Of a stretch of DNA of 64,000 nucleotides, positions 17,849 through 27,537 are shown piece by piece. The stretch comes from Aliidiomarina quisquiliarum (GTDB lineage: Bacteria; Pseudomonadota; Gammaproteobacteria; Enterobacterales; Alteromonadaceae). Each line of letters starts with the position of its first letter. Within the stretch, counting starts at the first letter, position 1. Where the stretch lies: positions 124,001 to 188,000 of the forward strand of contig NZ_JAMFTN010000021.1 in assembly GCF_023922585.1 (NCBI RefSeq), in the 5' to 3' direction. The position numbers and the translations under genes are program-made. The notes below the pieces were generated by a model. It had not been told where the DNA came from. It saw only the letters and a program-made list of their open reading frames with translations, and did not search any database.

Positions 17849-18544
17849 TTATAACTCCAATGCTTCAGCGAGTACCTGAAAGGTGAATTCTTTTTTCAAA
17901 TAATACCCTCGCGGCCGGGTTTGTATCATTTGCCCTTTGGGCCCTATAGCGGGAGTTAATACACTGCCGTCGGCGGCTTTGGGCCTTAATTGCAATACGG
18001 TGCCGGTGCGAGCGGTAATTTGCTCAATTTGGCCAAGCACAATGCGCTCGGTAATTTCTTCCCAGTCTTGTTGTAACGCCGCGTTTTGTTGCACGGTAGG
18101 GCTCCATAATACCGCAGGCCCAATCACTCGCTCGCCAGGAGGCACTTCACGGCGGCCATCGAGTGGCACCCATAGTACCCGTTGTAGCTTGTTGTGCACA
18201 TTACTTTGTTGCCAGTGCACGCCATTTAAGTGTAATAGCGGCGCAATGCATACATAGGTGGTTTCTAAAGGCATGCCCTCAGCATTAATAGGAATGGTTT
18301 TTAGCTCAACTCCTAAGTGTGGAAAGTCTTGCTCTTGGCGCGACCCTGCCGAAGCGCCTAAGTAAAGTTCAAGTAACTGGCCAGCCCAGCCTTTCGCTTG
18401 GCGCAAATGGCTGGGGGTAACCCAGCCGGCTTCGGTAGCTAGCTGGCCTAAGGAATAACCTGCCAACGCACGGGCGCGAGCAAATAGTTCGGCTTCGTTG
18501 TTAGGCGCCGTAGTGGCAGGTTGGGGAGCATTGCTATTGATCAT
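17849..18544 (-). CDS. mutH: DNA mismatch repair endonuclease MutH
   Basis: MutH nicks the unmethylated strand at hemimethylated GATC sites after activation by MutS and MutL. The 231-residue protein has the catalytic triad pattern in DFPHLGVELKTIP (Asp73, Glu80, Lys82). It also has the C-terminal region GQIEQITARTGTVLQLRPKA and GYYLKKEFT. Its length matches E. coli MutH (229). Its presence implies Dam-directed repair in this organism. It is divergent from rppH, and a 32-codon gene starts directly at its stop. Confidence 0.95.
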   Translation of the reverse strand: MINSNAPQPATTAPNNEAELFARARALAGYSLGQLATEAGWVTPSHLRQAKGWAGQLLELYLGASAGSRQEQDFPHLGVELKTIPINAEGMPLETTYVCIAPLLHLNGVHWQQSNVHNKLQRVLWVPLDGRREVPPGERVIGPAVLWSPTVQQNAALQQDWEEITERIVLGQIEQITARTGTVLQLRPKAADGSVLTPAIGPKGQMIQTRPRGYYLKKEFTFQVLAEALEL

Positions 18545-18681
18545 GGTTCACTTTAAATAGCCCAGACAGTAACCTATGTTAGCTGCGGCTTAAATGCGGT
18601 TCAAGTGAAGAACTTAGATTGCCCGAAGGCGTACTTTGTGGTTGAATTGAAGCAATAGAACAAATAACTGAGGATGCTCAA

Positions 18682-19191
18682 GTGATAGATGCCGAAGGCT
18701 ATCGTTCAAATGTCGGCATAGTGATTTGCAATGAGCATGGTCAAGTATTCTGGGCCCGCCGTTATGGGCAACAAAGCTGGCAGTTTCCCCAAGGTGGAAT
18801 CGACGCAGGTGAAACCCCCGAGCAAGCAATGTACCGCGAGCTGTATGAAGAAGTGGGGTTACACAAAGAACAAGTAGAGTTGGTTTATACCAGCCGGTAT
18901 TGGTTGCGGTATCGATTACCGAAACGCATGGTGCGTAAAGGCCAGCAGCCTTTATGTATTGGTCAAAAGCAAAAGTGGTTTTTATTAAAACTTACTTGCC
19001 CAGAATCAGACGTGGATGTGTTGCAGTCTAGCCACCCTGAATTTGACGGTTGGCGTTGGGTTACCTTTTGGTACCCTGTGCGCCAAGTTGTGTCATTCAA
19101 ACGTGATGTTTATCGCCGTGCGATGAAAGAGTTTGCGCCCGTGGTTATGCCACTTAAACATAAAAAAATAAAACGTAAGCGCAGGCGTTAA
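18682..19191 (+). CDS. rppH: RNA pyrophosphohydrolase RppH
   Basis: RppH removes pyrophosphate from the 5' end of mRNA, starting 5'-end-dependent decay. The 169-residue protein begins at GTG ([16 protein letters not shown]) with AGGA upstream. It carries the full Nudix box [23 protein letters not shown] (about residues 37-59), followed by [12 protein letters not shown] as in E. coli RppH. The basic C-terminal tail ([11 protein letters not shown]) may help RNA binding. ptsP starts 2 bases downstream, the conserved gammaproteobacterial order. Confidence 0.96.
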   Translation: MIDAEGYRSNVGIVICNEHGQVFWARRYGQQSWQFPQGGIDAGETPEQAMYRELYEEVGLHKEQVELVYTSRYWLRYRLPKRMVRKGQQPLCIGQKQKWFLLKLTCPESDVDVLQSSHPEFDGWRWVTFWYPVRQVVSFKRDVYRRAMKEFAPVVMPLKHKKIKRKRRR

Positions 19192-19193
19192 GT

Positions 19194-21467
19194 ATGATGT
19201 TAAGTACGCTCCAACGTATTGTCGAGTCGGTTAACCAAGCCCCTGAATTTAACGTGGCCCTCGACACCATGGTGCGTAATGTTAAAGCGGCCTTAGGTAC
19301 CGACGTGTGTTCGGTTTACCTTGCCGATCACGAGCAGCGCGAATTTGTGCTCATGGCAACCGACGGCTTGAACTTGGTTGAAGGTGAGCGCGTTGTGCTT
19401 GAGTTTGGTGAGGGCTTAATTAGCCTTGCTGCGGAACGAGAAGAGCCGCTTAACATTGCCGACGCCAGTACCCACCCCAACTTTAAATTAGTTGAAGGCC
19501 TTGCTGAAGAACCTTATCGGGCGATGCTGGTGGCACCCATTATTCACCAACGACAGGTGCTTGGTGTATTAGCGGTGCAGCAAAAATTAGCCCGGGCTTT
19601 TTCCAGTAATGAAGAATCGTTTTTAGTTACTTTGGCTGCGCAATTAGCAGCTGTTGTTGCACACGCAGAAGCCAAAGACCTAGTGTCTGATCAGCGTTCA
19701 CCGTGGTTGCGTAACTTGCGTGCCGTGGCAGGTGCACCAGGCGTTGCTATTGGTCATGCGTTTATTGGTAAACCGCTGGCCAGCTTAAGTGCTGTGGTTC
19801 CGCGGCGCACCGAGCAGCCCATGCAAGAGAAGCATAAGTTTCGTAAAGCAGTATTAAAAACCCGCCAAGACTTGCGGGCGTTAGCGGCCCAAGTAGCCGA
19901 GTATGTGGCGGAAGACACCCTAGCTATTTTTGATGTGTATCAAGGCTTGCTAGACGCTGCCAGCTTAGGCAATGCGGTGGAAAACAAAATTAAAGAAGGC
20001 TGGCAGGCCCAAACCGCAGTAAAGCTGGTAGTAGACGACTTCGTTAGCCAGTTTGAAGACCTTGACGACTCGTATTTACGCGAGCGAGCGGTAGATGTAC
20101 GCGATCTTGGCCAACGGGTATTGGCGCACCTACAAGATAGCGGCAATGTCACCATGGAAGTGCCAGACCAGTCTATTTTAGTAGCGGAAGAAGTGACCGC
20201 CAGCATGCTCGCTTCCATTCCTCGGCATCGCTTACAGGGGTTGGTGTCGTTGCGGGGTTCGCCCAATAGCCATGCGGCAATTATGGCCCGCAGTATGGGG
20301 GTGCCAGCCGTATTTGCAGTGGAAGACGTGCCACTGAATTACCTAGAAGACCAATACTTAATTGTTGACGGCTACAGCGGCGATGTATTTATTAACCCGC
20401 CTGCCCAGGTACTGAAAGAATACCAAGAATTGCTGTTAGACGAACTAGAGCTGGCTAATTTAGTTGATAGCAATAAAAACTTAGCGGCAGAAACTAGCGA
20501 CGGTATACGGGTTGAATTGCAAGTGAACGCCGGCTTGAACGTTGATCATAACGAAGGCCGCGGTGCCCATAATGGTATCGGTTTATACCGCACTGAAATA
20601 CCCTTTATGATGCGCGAGCGTTTCCCGACAGAAACCGAACAGTTTGAGTTGTATCGCGAGGTATTTAAAAATTACCGTGGGCAGCCAGTGGTAATGCGTA
20701 CTCTCGACGTGGGCGGCGACAAGCCTTTGCCCTACTTTCCAATTAAAGAAGACAACCCTTTCCTTGGCTGGCGCGGTATTCGCATGACCCTAGATCACCC
20801 AGAAATATTTTTGGTGCAAGTGCGGGCTATGTTGCGCGCCAATGTGGGCTTCGACACGCTAAAAATACTCTTGCCAATGATAACCTCCGTTGATGAAGTA
20901 GACGATGCAACCCGGCTAATAAGCCAAGCCTACTTTGAAGTACGTAGTGAATTACAACAAAATGGTGAAGAAGCCAGCCTACAGCGCCCACAATTAGGCG
21001 TCATGATAGAAGTTCCCGCCATTTTGTACCAGCTCGACAGCATTGCGCAGCGAGTCGACTTTTTTTCAGTTGGCACCAATGATTTAACCCAATACTTACT
21101 TGCTGTAGACCGTAATAACCCACGGGTAGCTAGATTGTATGAAGCCTATCACCCCGCGTTATTAACCGTACTGCAAGACATTGTGGCCAGCTGCAATAGG
21201 CTGGGCAAGCCGGTTAGTGTGTGTGGTGAACTAGCAGGCGACCCTGGCGGGGCGCTGTTATTGTTAGCCATGGGCTACCGTAGTTTAAGTATGAGTGGCC
21301 ACAACATTGATAAAATACGCTGGATAGTGCGCCAAGTTGAAGCACCTATGTTGCAAGTGCTACTTAACCAAGCGTTAACTGCTAAGCACCCCGACGAAGT
21401 GCGCAAAGTGGTAAGTATGAAACTAGAGAGTTTAGGGCTAGGCGGCTTTATTCGAGCGGGGAAATAA
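19194..21467 (+). CDS. ptsP: PTS-Ntr enzyme I, PtsP
   Basis: PtsP (EI-Ntr) is phosphorylated by phosphoenolpyruvate and passes phosphate to NPr and EIIA-Ntr, a regulatory chain linked to nitrogen and potassium status. The 757-residue protein has an N-terminal GAF domain (about residues 15-160), the EI helical and phosphohistidine domains with His360 in GSPNSHAAIMARSMG, and a C-terminal TIM-barrel PEP-binding domain (RTLDVGGDKPLPYF, then SVGTNDLTQYLLAVDRNN, and SVCGELAGDP). Length and order match E. coli PtsP (748). It lies in an rppH-ptsP-TSUP-lgt-thyA run. Confidence 0.96.
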   Translation: MMLSTLQRIVESVNQAPEFNVALDTMVRNVKAALGTDVCSVYLADHEQREFVLMATDGLNLVEGERVVLEFGEGLISLAAEREEPLNIADASTHPNFKLVEGLAEEPYRAMLVAPIIHQRQVLGVLAVQQKLARAFSSNEESFLVTLAAQLAAVVAHAEAKDLVSDQRSPWLRNLRAVAGAPGVAIGHAFIGKPLASLSAVVPRRTEQPMQEKHKFRKAVLKTRQDLRALAAQVAEYVAEDTLAIFDVYQGLLDAASLGNAVENKIKEGWQAQTAVKLVVDDFVSQFEDLDDSYLRERAVDVRDLGQRVLAHLQDSGNVTMEVPDQSILVAEEVTASMLASIPRHRLQGLVSLRGSPNSHAAIMARSMGVPAVFAVEDVPLNYLEDQYLIVDGYSGDVFINPPAQVLKEYQELLLDELELANLVDSNKNLAAETSDGIRVELQVNAGLNVDHNEGRGAHNGIGLYRTEIPFMMRERFPTETEQFELYREVFKNYRGQPVVMRTLDVGGDKPLPYFPIKEDNPFLGWRGIRMTLDHPEIFLVQVRAMLRANVGFDTLKILLPMITSVDEVDDATRLISQAYFEVRSELQQNGEEASLQRPQLGVMIEVPAILYQLDSIAQRVDFFSVGTNDLTQYLLAVDRNNPRVARLYEAYHPALLTVLQDIVASCNRLGKPVSVCGELAGDPGGALLLLAMGYRSLSMSGHNIDKIRWIVRQVEAPMLQVLLNQALTAKHPDEVRKVVSMKLESLGLGGFIRAGK

Positions 21468-21468
21468 T

Positions 21469-22263
21469 ATGACAGCTTTGGCTACTTTGCTATTAGGTGG
21501 TGTGTTTGCCGGTTTGCTGTCAGGCATGTTAGGCATAGGTGGCGGTATTTTAGTGGTGCCACTGTTAATATTTTTACTTCCAGTAATGGGTTTACCGGCC
21601 GCTATTATAGTACCAACCGCTATTGGCACCAGTTTAGCTACAATTGCCATAACCACGTTTTCCAGCGCTTATGCACACCAGCGCCATGGCAATATTCAAT
21701 GGCCATGGGTAAAGCAGCTGGCACCAGTATTAATACTTGGTGGGGTACTTGGGTCTTGGGTAGGGGTGTCTATTAACCCACTCATATTACAGCGAGTATT
21801 TGCGCTGATGTTACTTGTGTTAGCCATTCGTATGATTTGGAAGCGGCAACCCCGAAATAAAGAAAAAGCAATAAAAAACTGGAAAGTACGCAGTTTTGGT
21901 ACAGCAATAGGTGCTATTTCAGCTTTAATTGGTATTGGCGGCGGTGCCTTGGTGGTGCCATTACTGCATTATTACCAAGTTCCTATGGCCCGAGCCGTGG
22001 CTGTGGCAGCGGTTTGTAGTGTAGTATTAGCAACTTTTAGTACTCTGCTTTATGCCACCATGGGTGGCAGTGCTCATGGGCTTGAAATACCTTGGCTGGT
22101 GGGTTTTATTTATGTACCAGCTTGGCTAGGTATTGCAGCTACCTCGGTATTATTTGCTCCAGTTGGGGCAAAAGTGGCCACCCGTTTGCCAGTTCGCTAT
22201 TTACAACGAGTGTTTGCTAGCTTGTTAATAGTGGTTGCCATTCATTTATTAATTACAGGATAA
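21469..22263 (+). CDS. TSUP (TauE/SafE) family sulfite/anion exporter
   Basis: This 264-residue integral membrane protein has eight or so hydrophobic helices. The two internally related halves each begin with a glycine-rich motif (SGMLGIGGGILVVPLL near residue 20, ALIGIGGGALVVPLLHY near residue 145), the hallmark of the TSUP permease family. Members export sulfite, sulfoacetate or related anions; the substrate here is unknown. It starts 1 base after ptsP and ends 3 bases before lgt, so it is inserted in an otherwise standard ptsP-lgt operon. Confidence 0.9.
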   Translation: MTALATLLLGGVFAGLLSGMLGIGGGILVVPLLIFLLPVMGLPAAIIVPTAIGTSLATIAITTFSSAYAHQRHGNIQWPWVKQLAPVLILGGVLGSWVGVSINPLILQRVFALMLLVLAIRMIWKRQPRNKEKAIKNWKVRSFGTAIGAISALIGIGGGALVVPLLHYYQVPMARAVAVAAVCSVVLATFSTLLYATMGGSAHGLEIPWLVGFIYVPAWLGIAATSVLFAPVGAKVATRLPVRYLQRVFASLLIVVAIHLLITG

Positions 22264-22266
22264 AAC

Positions 22267-23085
22267 ATGATCGCCGAACCCTTACAGTACCCACAAATCG
22301 ATCCAGTTTTAGTCAGCATTGGCCCCTTCGACTTGCACTGGTACGGCTTAATGTACTTAATTGGCGCCATGTTTGCGTATTGGTGGGGCAGCAAGCGTGC
22401 TACCGCCGACCCTTTTTGGCACAAAGAACAGTGGCAAGACTTACTGTTTTGGGGTTTTCTAGCCCTTATTTTAGGTGGCCGTATTGGCTATGTACTGTTT
22501 TATCAATTCGGCACCTTTCTGCAACACCCGCTGTATATATTTAATATCATGTCTGGTGGTATGTCGTTTCATGGCGGTATGTTGGGGGTTATTTTAGCCT
22601 TAGCTATATTTGCCAAAAAACGTCAGGTTAGTTTGTGGCAAGTGGGTGACTTTGTGGCACCACTGGTACCGGTAGGGCTTGGTTTAGGCCGTATTGGTAA
22701 CTTTATTAATGGCGAGCTGTGGGGCCGAGTAACCGATGTTTCTTGGGGCATGGTGTTTCCCCACGCTGGCGCTTTTGCCCGCCATCCGTCGCAGTTGTAT
22801 CAAGCGCTCGGCGAAGGGCTTTTGTTGTTTGTATTGTTATGGTGGTTTAGCCGTAAGCGCCGCCCAGTTGGAGCCGTGGGTGGGCTGTTCTTAGTAGGTT
22901 ACGGAGCTGCCCGTTTTGTAGTTGAATATTTCCGCGAACCCGATGCCCATCTTGGTTTGCTTGGCTTCTTTAGTATGGGGCAGTGGTTGTCGTTACCTAT
23001 GATTATAGCAGGCGCAGTAATTATGTTATTGGCATATAAGAAAAATGGGTTAGCCGCAGCCCGTAAGCTAGGAGGAAAAGCATGA
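22267..23085 (+). CDS. lgt: Prolipoprotein diacylglyceryl transferase Lgt
   Basis: Lgt attaches diacylglycerol from phosphatidylglycerol to the lipobox cysteine of prolipoproteins in the inner membrane. The 272-residue protein has about seven helices. It has the signature [17 protein letters not shown] (about residues 143-159), the HGGMLG segment with the essential His, and [12 protein letters not shown]. It overlaps thyA by four bases (ATGA), an arrangement shared with many gammaproteobacteria. Confidence 0.96.
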   Translation: MIAEPLQYPQIDPVLVSIGPFDLHWYGLMYLIGAMFAYWWGSKRATADPFWHKEQWQDLLFWGFLALILGGRIGYVLFYQFGTFLQHPLYIFNIMSGGMSFHGGMLGVILALAIFAKKRQVSLWQVGDFVAPLVPVGLGLGRIGNFINGELWGRVTDVSWGMVFPHAGAFARHPSQLYQALGEGLLLFVLLWWFSRKRRPVGAVGGLFLVGYGAARFVVEYFREPDAHLGLLGFFSMGQWLSLPMIIAGAVIMLLAYKKNGLAAARKLGGKA

Positions 23086-23915
23086 AGCAATATTTAGAAT
23101 TAATGGCCCATGTACTGGAACACGGCACGGTAAAAGAAGATCGTACAGGTACTGGTACTCGCAGTGTGTTTGGTTATCAAATGCGCTTCGACTTAGCTGC
23201 AGGCTTTCCTTTGGTCACCACGAAAAAGTGCCACTTGCGCTCTATTATTCATGAATTACTATGGTTCCTGAAAGGCGACACTAACATTCAATACTTAAAA
23301 GACAATGGTGTGTCTATTTGGGACGGTTGGGCCACTGAAGAAGGTGATCTTGGCCCAGTGTATGGGGCCCAGTGGCGTAACTGGGAAACACCTAATGGCG
23401 ACAGTATTGATCAAATTAGCGAGTTAATTGAACAAATAAAAACCAACCCCGACTCGCGCCGATTATTAGTTAGCGCATGGAACCCAGCGGCCTTGCCTAA
23501 AGCAGGCTGGTCGCCACAAGAAAACGCCAAGCAAGGCTTGCAAGCGTTACCTCCCTGCCACACACTTTTTCAATTCTATGTGGCCGACGGTAAGCTTTCT
23601 TGCCAACTATACCAACGCAGTGCCGATATTTTTCTTGGTGTCCCCTTCAACATTGCTAGCTACGCCTTATTCACCTTAATGGTGGCGCAAGTGTGCGGCC
23701 TAGAACCTGGCGACTTTGTACACACCTTTGGCGATGCACACTTATACTCGAACCACCTAGAACAGGCCAAACTGCAATTAAGCCGCAAGCCCAAAGCATT
23801 ACCAACAATGAAAATTAACCCAGCGGTATCAGACATTTTTAGCTTTAAATACGACGACTTTGAACTCGAAAACTATCAGGCACATCCGCATATTAAAGCC
23901 CCGGTTGCGATTTAA
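23082..23915 (+). CDS. thyA: Thymidylate synthase ThyA
   Basis: ThyA methylates dUMP to dTMP using methylene-tetrahydrofolate. The 277-residue protein has the canonical [15 protein letters not shown]-terminus, the catalytic cysteine in [13 protein letters not shown] and the dUMP-binding [18 protein letters not shown]. It is 13 residues longer than E. coli ThyA (264). The extra residues lie just before the catalytic loop ([15 protein letters not shown]), an insertion seen in some family members. Its product dihydrofolate is recycled by FolA, encoded near the start of the window. Confidence 0.96.
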   Translation: MKQYLELMAHVLEHGTVKEDRTGTGTRSVFGYQMRFDLAAGFPLVTTKKCHLRSIIHELLWFLKGDTNIQYLKDNGVSIWDGWATEEGDLGPVYGAQWRNWETPNGDSIDQISELIEQIKTNPDSRRLLVSAWNPAALPKAGWSPQENAKQGLQALPPCHTLFQFYVADGKLSCQLYQRSADIFLGVPFNIASYALFTLMVAQVCGLEPGDFVHTFGDAHLYSNHLEQAKLQLSRKPKALPTMKINPAVSDIFSFKYDDFELENYQAHPHIKAPVAI

Positions 23916-23917
23916 TT

Positions 23918-24952
23918 ATGCCATTACACGTACTAATTTGTGACGACTCGTCGCTCGCCCGAAAGCAATTGGGCCGAATATTACCAGCTTCATGGGACAT
24001 TGAGCTTAGCTTTGCCGAACATGGTAAAGAAGCGCTCGAACTTATTCGGCAGGGTAAAGGCGAACTAACCCTGCTCGACTTAAATATGCCGGTTATGGAC
24101 GGCTACGAAACCCTAGCCGAAATACGCAAGCACGACTTGCCAGCCATGGTGTTGGTGGTGTCGGGCGATATTCAGCCGGAAGCAAAAGCGCGGGTGTTGC
24201 AACTGGGGGCCTTTGAGTTTATTCGTAAACCAACCGACGTAGCCACCTTAGAACGGATACTAATTGAGTATGGTTTTTTTACCGCGCCAGAAGTAAGCGA
24301 AACCAGCCCACCGACTAAAGTAGTTCGCCCGGAACGGGGCAGCACCATTCAAGTAAGCCAGCGTGACATGTACCAAGAAGTGGCTAACGTAGCCATGGGG
24401 CGTGCGGGCGAACTATTGGCGCGGGCGCTGAATGTGTTTGTCGAGCTGCCAATTCCTACGGTGAACCAAATAGCCGCTTCGGAACTGCACATGGTGTTGT
24501 CGTCGGTGGAAGGCGCCCATACGGTGTCAGCGGTTACCCAAGGCTTTACCGGCGACGGTATTCATGGTGAAGCCATGGTTATTTTTAACGACGCCAGTTT
24601 TAAAGACATGGGCCGCTTGCTTGGTAATGACATTAACGACCAGCGTTATGAACTTGAAGCCTTGCTCGATATTGGCAATTTACTGATAGGTGCTTGTTTA
24701 CAAGGTTTAGGCGAGCAGTTGTATGTGCGCATGAATCAAGCCCACCCGGCTATATTAGGCCGTAATGTGTCGGTGGCAGAATTGCTCAAGTCGTCAAAAA
24801 CGCGATGGGAACAAGTGTTGGCTATTGAAATAGGCTACAGGTTAGAAGGCTTTGCCATTGAATTCGACTTATTGTTGTTATTCCCTAGTAGCTCGCTGCC
24901 CGCGCTAGAGCGTCAGTTAGCTTATTTGTTGGAGGGCGACGAACCATGTTAA
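23918..24952 (+). CDS. Response regulator with CheC/CheX-like output domain
   Basis: The 344-residue protein joins an N-terminal receiver domain (phosphoacceptor Asp54 in LTLLDLNMPVMDG, about residues 1-120) to a C-terminal CheC/CheX-like phosphatase domain (about 145-340). The CheC active-site pattern Asp/Glu-x2-Asn-x22-Pro is present as Asp251, Asn254 and Pro277, in ALLDIGNLLIG and the following AHPAIL. The first catalytic residue is Asp where CheC and CheX normally use Glu. It probably tunes receiver phosphorylation. The PAS gene downstream overlaps by 7 bases, so the two likely work together. Confidence 0.85.
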   Translation: MPLHVLICDDSSLARKQLGRILPASWDIELSFAEHGKEALELIRQGKGELTLLDLNMPVMDGYETLAEIRKHDLPAMVLVVSGDIQPEAKARVLQLGAFEFIRKPTDVATLERILIEYGFFTAPEVSETSPPTKVVRPERGSTIQVSQRDMYQEVANVAMGRAGELLARALNVFVELPIPTVNQIAASELHMVLSSVEGAHTVSAVTQGFTGDGIHGEAMVIFNDASFKDMGRLLGNDINDQRYELEALLDIGNLLIGACLQGLGEQLYVRMNQAHPAILGRNVSVAELLKSSKTRWEQVLAIEIGYRLEGFAIEFDLLLLFPSSSLPALERQLAYLLEGDEPC

Positions 24953-25428
24953 ATGGCGACGAGATGAACGACCTACACATGAAAATGAATATTTTAGCGG
25001 CCATTGATGTAGGTATTGTGGTGGTAGATCGCACCTTTGCCATTTCCATGTGGAATGAATTTATGGCCAACCATAGCGGTAAACGCCCCAGTGAAGTGCA
25101 AGGGCGTAACTTGTTCTCAGTGGCGCCAGAAATAGACCAAGCATGGTTTCAAGGCAAGGCCAAACGTACTTTCAGCCTGGGTAGCCGAGCGTTTATTATT
25201 TGGGAGCAGCGGCCATTTTTATTCCGCTTTTCACCTTATCGACCGGTAACAGGTACCGCTCCTTATATGTATCAAAACATTACGTTGCTGCCCCTTAGTA
25301 ATGCCCGTGGCGAGGTAGAAAACTTAGGTATTATTGTTTACGACGTCACCGACACGGCGGAAGCGGCACGCTCGGAAGCCTTGCTAAGGCGCCGAGTGAC
25401 TGAAAAGCCCAAGTGGAAAGAATTCTAA
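24946..25428 (+). CDS. Small PAS-domain protein
   Basis: This 160-residue cytoplasmic protein has one PAS-type sensor domain (NILAAIDVGIVVVDRTFAIS to about residue 140: SMWNEFMANHSGKRPSEVQGRNLF, then LGIIVYDVTDTAEAARSEALL). There is no transmitter or output domain. Start 24946 is supported by GGAGGG nine bases upstream and overlaps the REC-CheX gene. It ends with a TAATG junction to tcdA. It may sense redox or a small ligand and act on the REC-CheX protein or on a separate kinase; this is inferred from the overlap. Confidence 0.8.
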   Translation: MLNGDEMNDLHMKMNILAAIDVGIVVVDRTFAISMWNEFMANHSGKRPSEVQGRNLFSVAPEIDQAWFQGKAKRTFSLGSRAFIIWEQRPFLFRFSPYRPVTGTAPYMYQNITLLPLSNARGEVENLGIIVYDVTDTAEAARSEALLRRRVTEKPKWKEF

Positions 25429-26198
25429 TGACAGACTATGCCCGTCGTTTTGGTGGTATTGAACGCCTATATGGTCAAGCCGACGCACAGCGTATTCAGC
25501 AATTGCACTTGGCAGTAGCTGGCTTGGGCGGAGTTGGCTCTTGGGCGGCGGAAGCCCTAGCCCGCACAGGCGTTGGTGCGCTAACGCTGATTGACATGGA
25601 CGACATTTGTTTAAGCAACGTGAACCGGCAGTCGCATGCGTTAACCAGTACAGTAGGACAACTCAAAACAGAGGTGCTAGCCGCCCGTTTGCTAGAAATA
25701 AATCCCGCCCTAAACATAACCATAGTAGACGACTTTATTCGTGCAGACGAGCCCGCAGCAGACTTACCAGAAGGGCTTCACGGGATGCTCGACGCTATTG
25801 ACAGCGTGGCCCCGAAAGTGGCGCTTTTGGCTTGGTGTGTGCGCAACAAGCTGCCGGTAGTAACCACTGGCGGAGCTGGCGGGCAAATAGACCCCACTGC
25901 AATTCGTATTACCGATGTGGCGCGCGTGCAGCAAGACCCCTTAATGGCAAAAGTGCGGTATGAACTGCGGCGCCGCTATGGTTATAGCAAAAACCCCAAA
26001 CGTAAATTTGGTATCGACTGTGTGTATTCAGAAGAGCAGTTACGTTACCCCGTTGGCGATGGCACCGTGTCGCACGCTAAACCGGGGTTGGCAGGGGGGC
26101 GGCTCGACTGTGCCACAGGCTTTGGTGCCTCGCTGATGGTTACCGGCTCATTTGGTTTTTTTGCTGCTGCGCGTTTATTACAACGGGTATTGCGCTAA
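25428..26198 (+). CDS. tcdA: tRNA threonylcarbamoyladenosine dehydratase TcdA
   Basis: TcdA (CsdL) is an E1-like enzyme that cyclises t6A37 in tRNA to ct6A using ATP. The 256-residue product from ATG 25428 has RRFGGIERLYGQ, the nucleotide motif VAGLGGVGSWAAEALARTGVG, LIDMDDICLSNVNRQ and VTTGGAGGQIDPT. The start is set by the TAATG overlap with the PAS gene; a further upstream start lacks support. It needs a sulfur-relay system (CsdA-CsdE), and a SufE/CsdE-like gene lies on the opposite strand with overlapping stop codons. Confidence 0.94.
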   Translation: MTDYARRFGGIERLYGQADAQRIQQLHLAVAGLGGVGSWAAEALARTGVGALTLIDMDDICLSNVNRQSHALTSTVGQLKTEVLAARLLEINPALNITIVDDFIRADEPAADLPEGLHGMLDAIDSVAPKVALLAWCVRNKLPVVTTGGAGGQIDPTAIRITDVARVQQDPLMAKVRYELRRRYGYSKNPKRKFGIDCVYSEEQLRYPVGDGTVSHAKPGLAGGRLDCATGFGASLMVTGSFGFFAAARLLQRVLR

Positions 26199-26611
26199 AG
26201 CAAGTGGGCACTTTTTAGCTGTAAAGCCTGCACCACTTGGTGTAAACCATTGATGCGTGACTCGCTTAAGTGTTCGGCCAAGGCACATTGCTGCAGCCAG
26301 TGGTGAAAGTTAAACTGTTGTAAGTAAGCCACGGGTTGTTGTTGCAATGGCGCTGTAAGTACCAGTAATAATGCTTTCACTAAGCGAGCGTCGCTGTCGG
26401 TGTTAATGCAAAGCTTATGGTCTTTTAATTCAACCGTTAGCCACACTTGGGCCTGGCAACCACTGACTTGATTTAAGTCAGTACGAATTGTTGCCGGTGT
26501 GTTAGCGTGTTTGGCAAGCAAAAGTAGCTCGCGATAACGTTGTTCCCAACCACGGGCACCACTTAATTGTTGCTGAAGAAGCAAGGCGTCATGGTTAAGC
26601 TTTTGATTCAT
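26195..26611 (-). CDS. csdE: SufE/CsdE family sulfur acceptor
   Basis: The 138-residue protein accepts persulfide sulfur from a cysteine desulfurase. Cys52 in TDLNQVSGCQAQVWL is the conserved acceptor, and GWEQRYRELLLLAK at the N-terminus fits SufE/CsdE. It is adjacent to tcdA, the known genetic and functional partner of CsdE, so the CsdE role is preferred over SufE. The stop codons of the two convergent genes overlap by 4 bases. No csdA lies next to it. Confidence 0.88.
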   Translation of the reverse strand: MNQKLNHDALLLQQQLSGARGWEQRYRELLLLAKHANTPATIRTDLNQVSGCQAQVWLTVELKDHKLCINTDSDARLVKALLLVLTAPLQQQPVAYLQQFNFHHWLQQCALAEHLSESRINGLHQVVQALQLKSAHLL

Positions 26612-26708
26612 TGAAAGAAAACCTAGTAAGTAGCATTTAAAAGAAGGAAATTAAGGGCGTTGTTACCCGTGATCCGCAGCGAAATTTCGTCTATTATAGC
26701 GTTATCAC

Positions 26709-26737
26709 TTGTACGATGCAGGCTGCTTTTACATAAT
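26709..26737 (+). promoter_or_regulatory. Candidate sigma-70 promoter of etfBA
   Basis: TTGTAC and CATAAT are separated by 17 bases, about 50 bases before the etfB start codon. Confidence 0.45.
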
Positions 26738-26787
26738 GGCAGGCAAATTTATTCCCTTCCAGGATCTTTAGGATAAGGAAAGTAGTT

Positions 26788-27537
26788 ATGAAAATTTTGG
26801 TCGCGGTTAAACGTGTGATTGATTTCAACGTAAAAGTACGTGTGAAAGCTGATCAGTCAAACGTAGACCTCAGTAATGTTAAAATGGCATTGAACCCATT
26901 TTGTGAAATTGCCGTTGAAGAAGCAGTGCGCTTAAAAGAAAAAGGCGTTGCGGAAGAAGTGGTAATAGTGTCGATTGGTCCGAAAGCGTGCCAAGAGCAA
27001 ATTCGTACAGCGTTGGCGCTTGGTGGCGATCGTGGCATTCATATTGAATGTGACGACATGCCCGATTCATTAGTGGTAGCTAAGTTATTGCAAGCGGTTA
27101 TTGCTGAAGAAGCACCGCAGCTGGTTATTTTAGGTAAGCAGTCTATCGACTCTGACAACAACCAAACTGGGCAAATGCTAGCGGCATTAACCGACATGCC
27201 ACAAGGCACTTTTGCCTCAGAAGTTGTGGTTGATGGCGACACCGTGCAAGTTACTCGTGAAGTTGACGGCGGTTTACAAACCGTTGAACTTACGCTGCCG
27301 GCCATTGTTACCACCGACTTACGCTTGAATGAACCACGTTATGCGTCGTTGCCAAATATTATGAAAGCAAAACGCAAACCTCTCGATGTTAAAGCAGCGG
27401 CAGAAATGGGTGTAGAACTAGGCAGTAACATTGAATTACTTAAAGCCGAAGCTCCAGCAGAACGTAGTGCTGGCGTGAAGGTTGCCGACGTTGCAGAACT
27501 AATTGAAAAATTAAAGAATGAGGCGAAAGTAATATGA
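26788..27537 (+). CDS. etfB: Electron transfer flavoprotein beta subunit EtfB
   Basis: EtfB, with EtfA, takes electrons from acyl-CoA and other dehydrogenases and passes them to ETF-quinone oxidoreductase. The 249-residue protein starts [20 protein letters not shown], has the AMP-binding [19 protein letters not shown] and the family signature [31 protein letters not shown]. The last four bases overlap etfA, the usual coupling of the pair. Confidence 0.96.
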   Translation: MKILVAVKRVIDFNVKVRVKADQSNVDLSNVKMALNPFCEIAVEEAVRLKEKGVAEEVVIVSIGPKACQEQIRTALALGGDRGIHIECDDMPDSLVVAKLLQAVIAEEAPQLVILGKQSIDSDNNQTGQMLAALTDMPQGTFASEVVVDGDTVQVTREVDGGLQTVELTLPAIVTTDLRLNEPRYASLPNIMKAKRKPLDVKAAAEMGVELGSNIELLKAEAPAERSAGVKVADVAELIEKLKNEAKVI

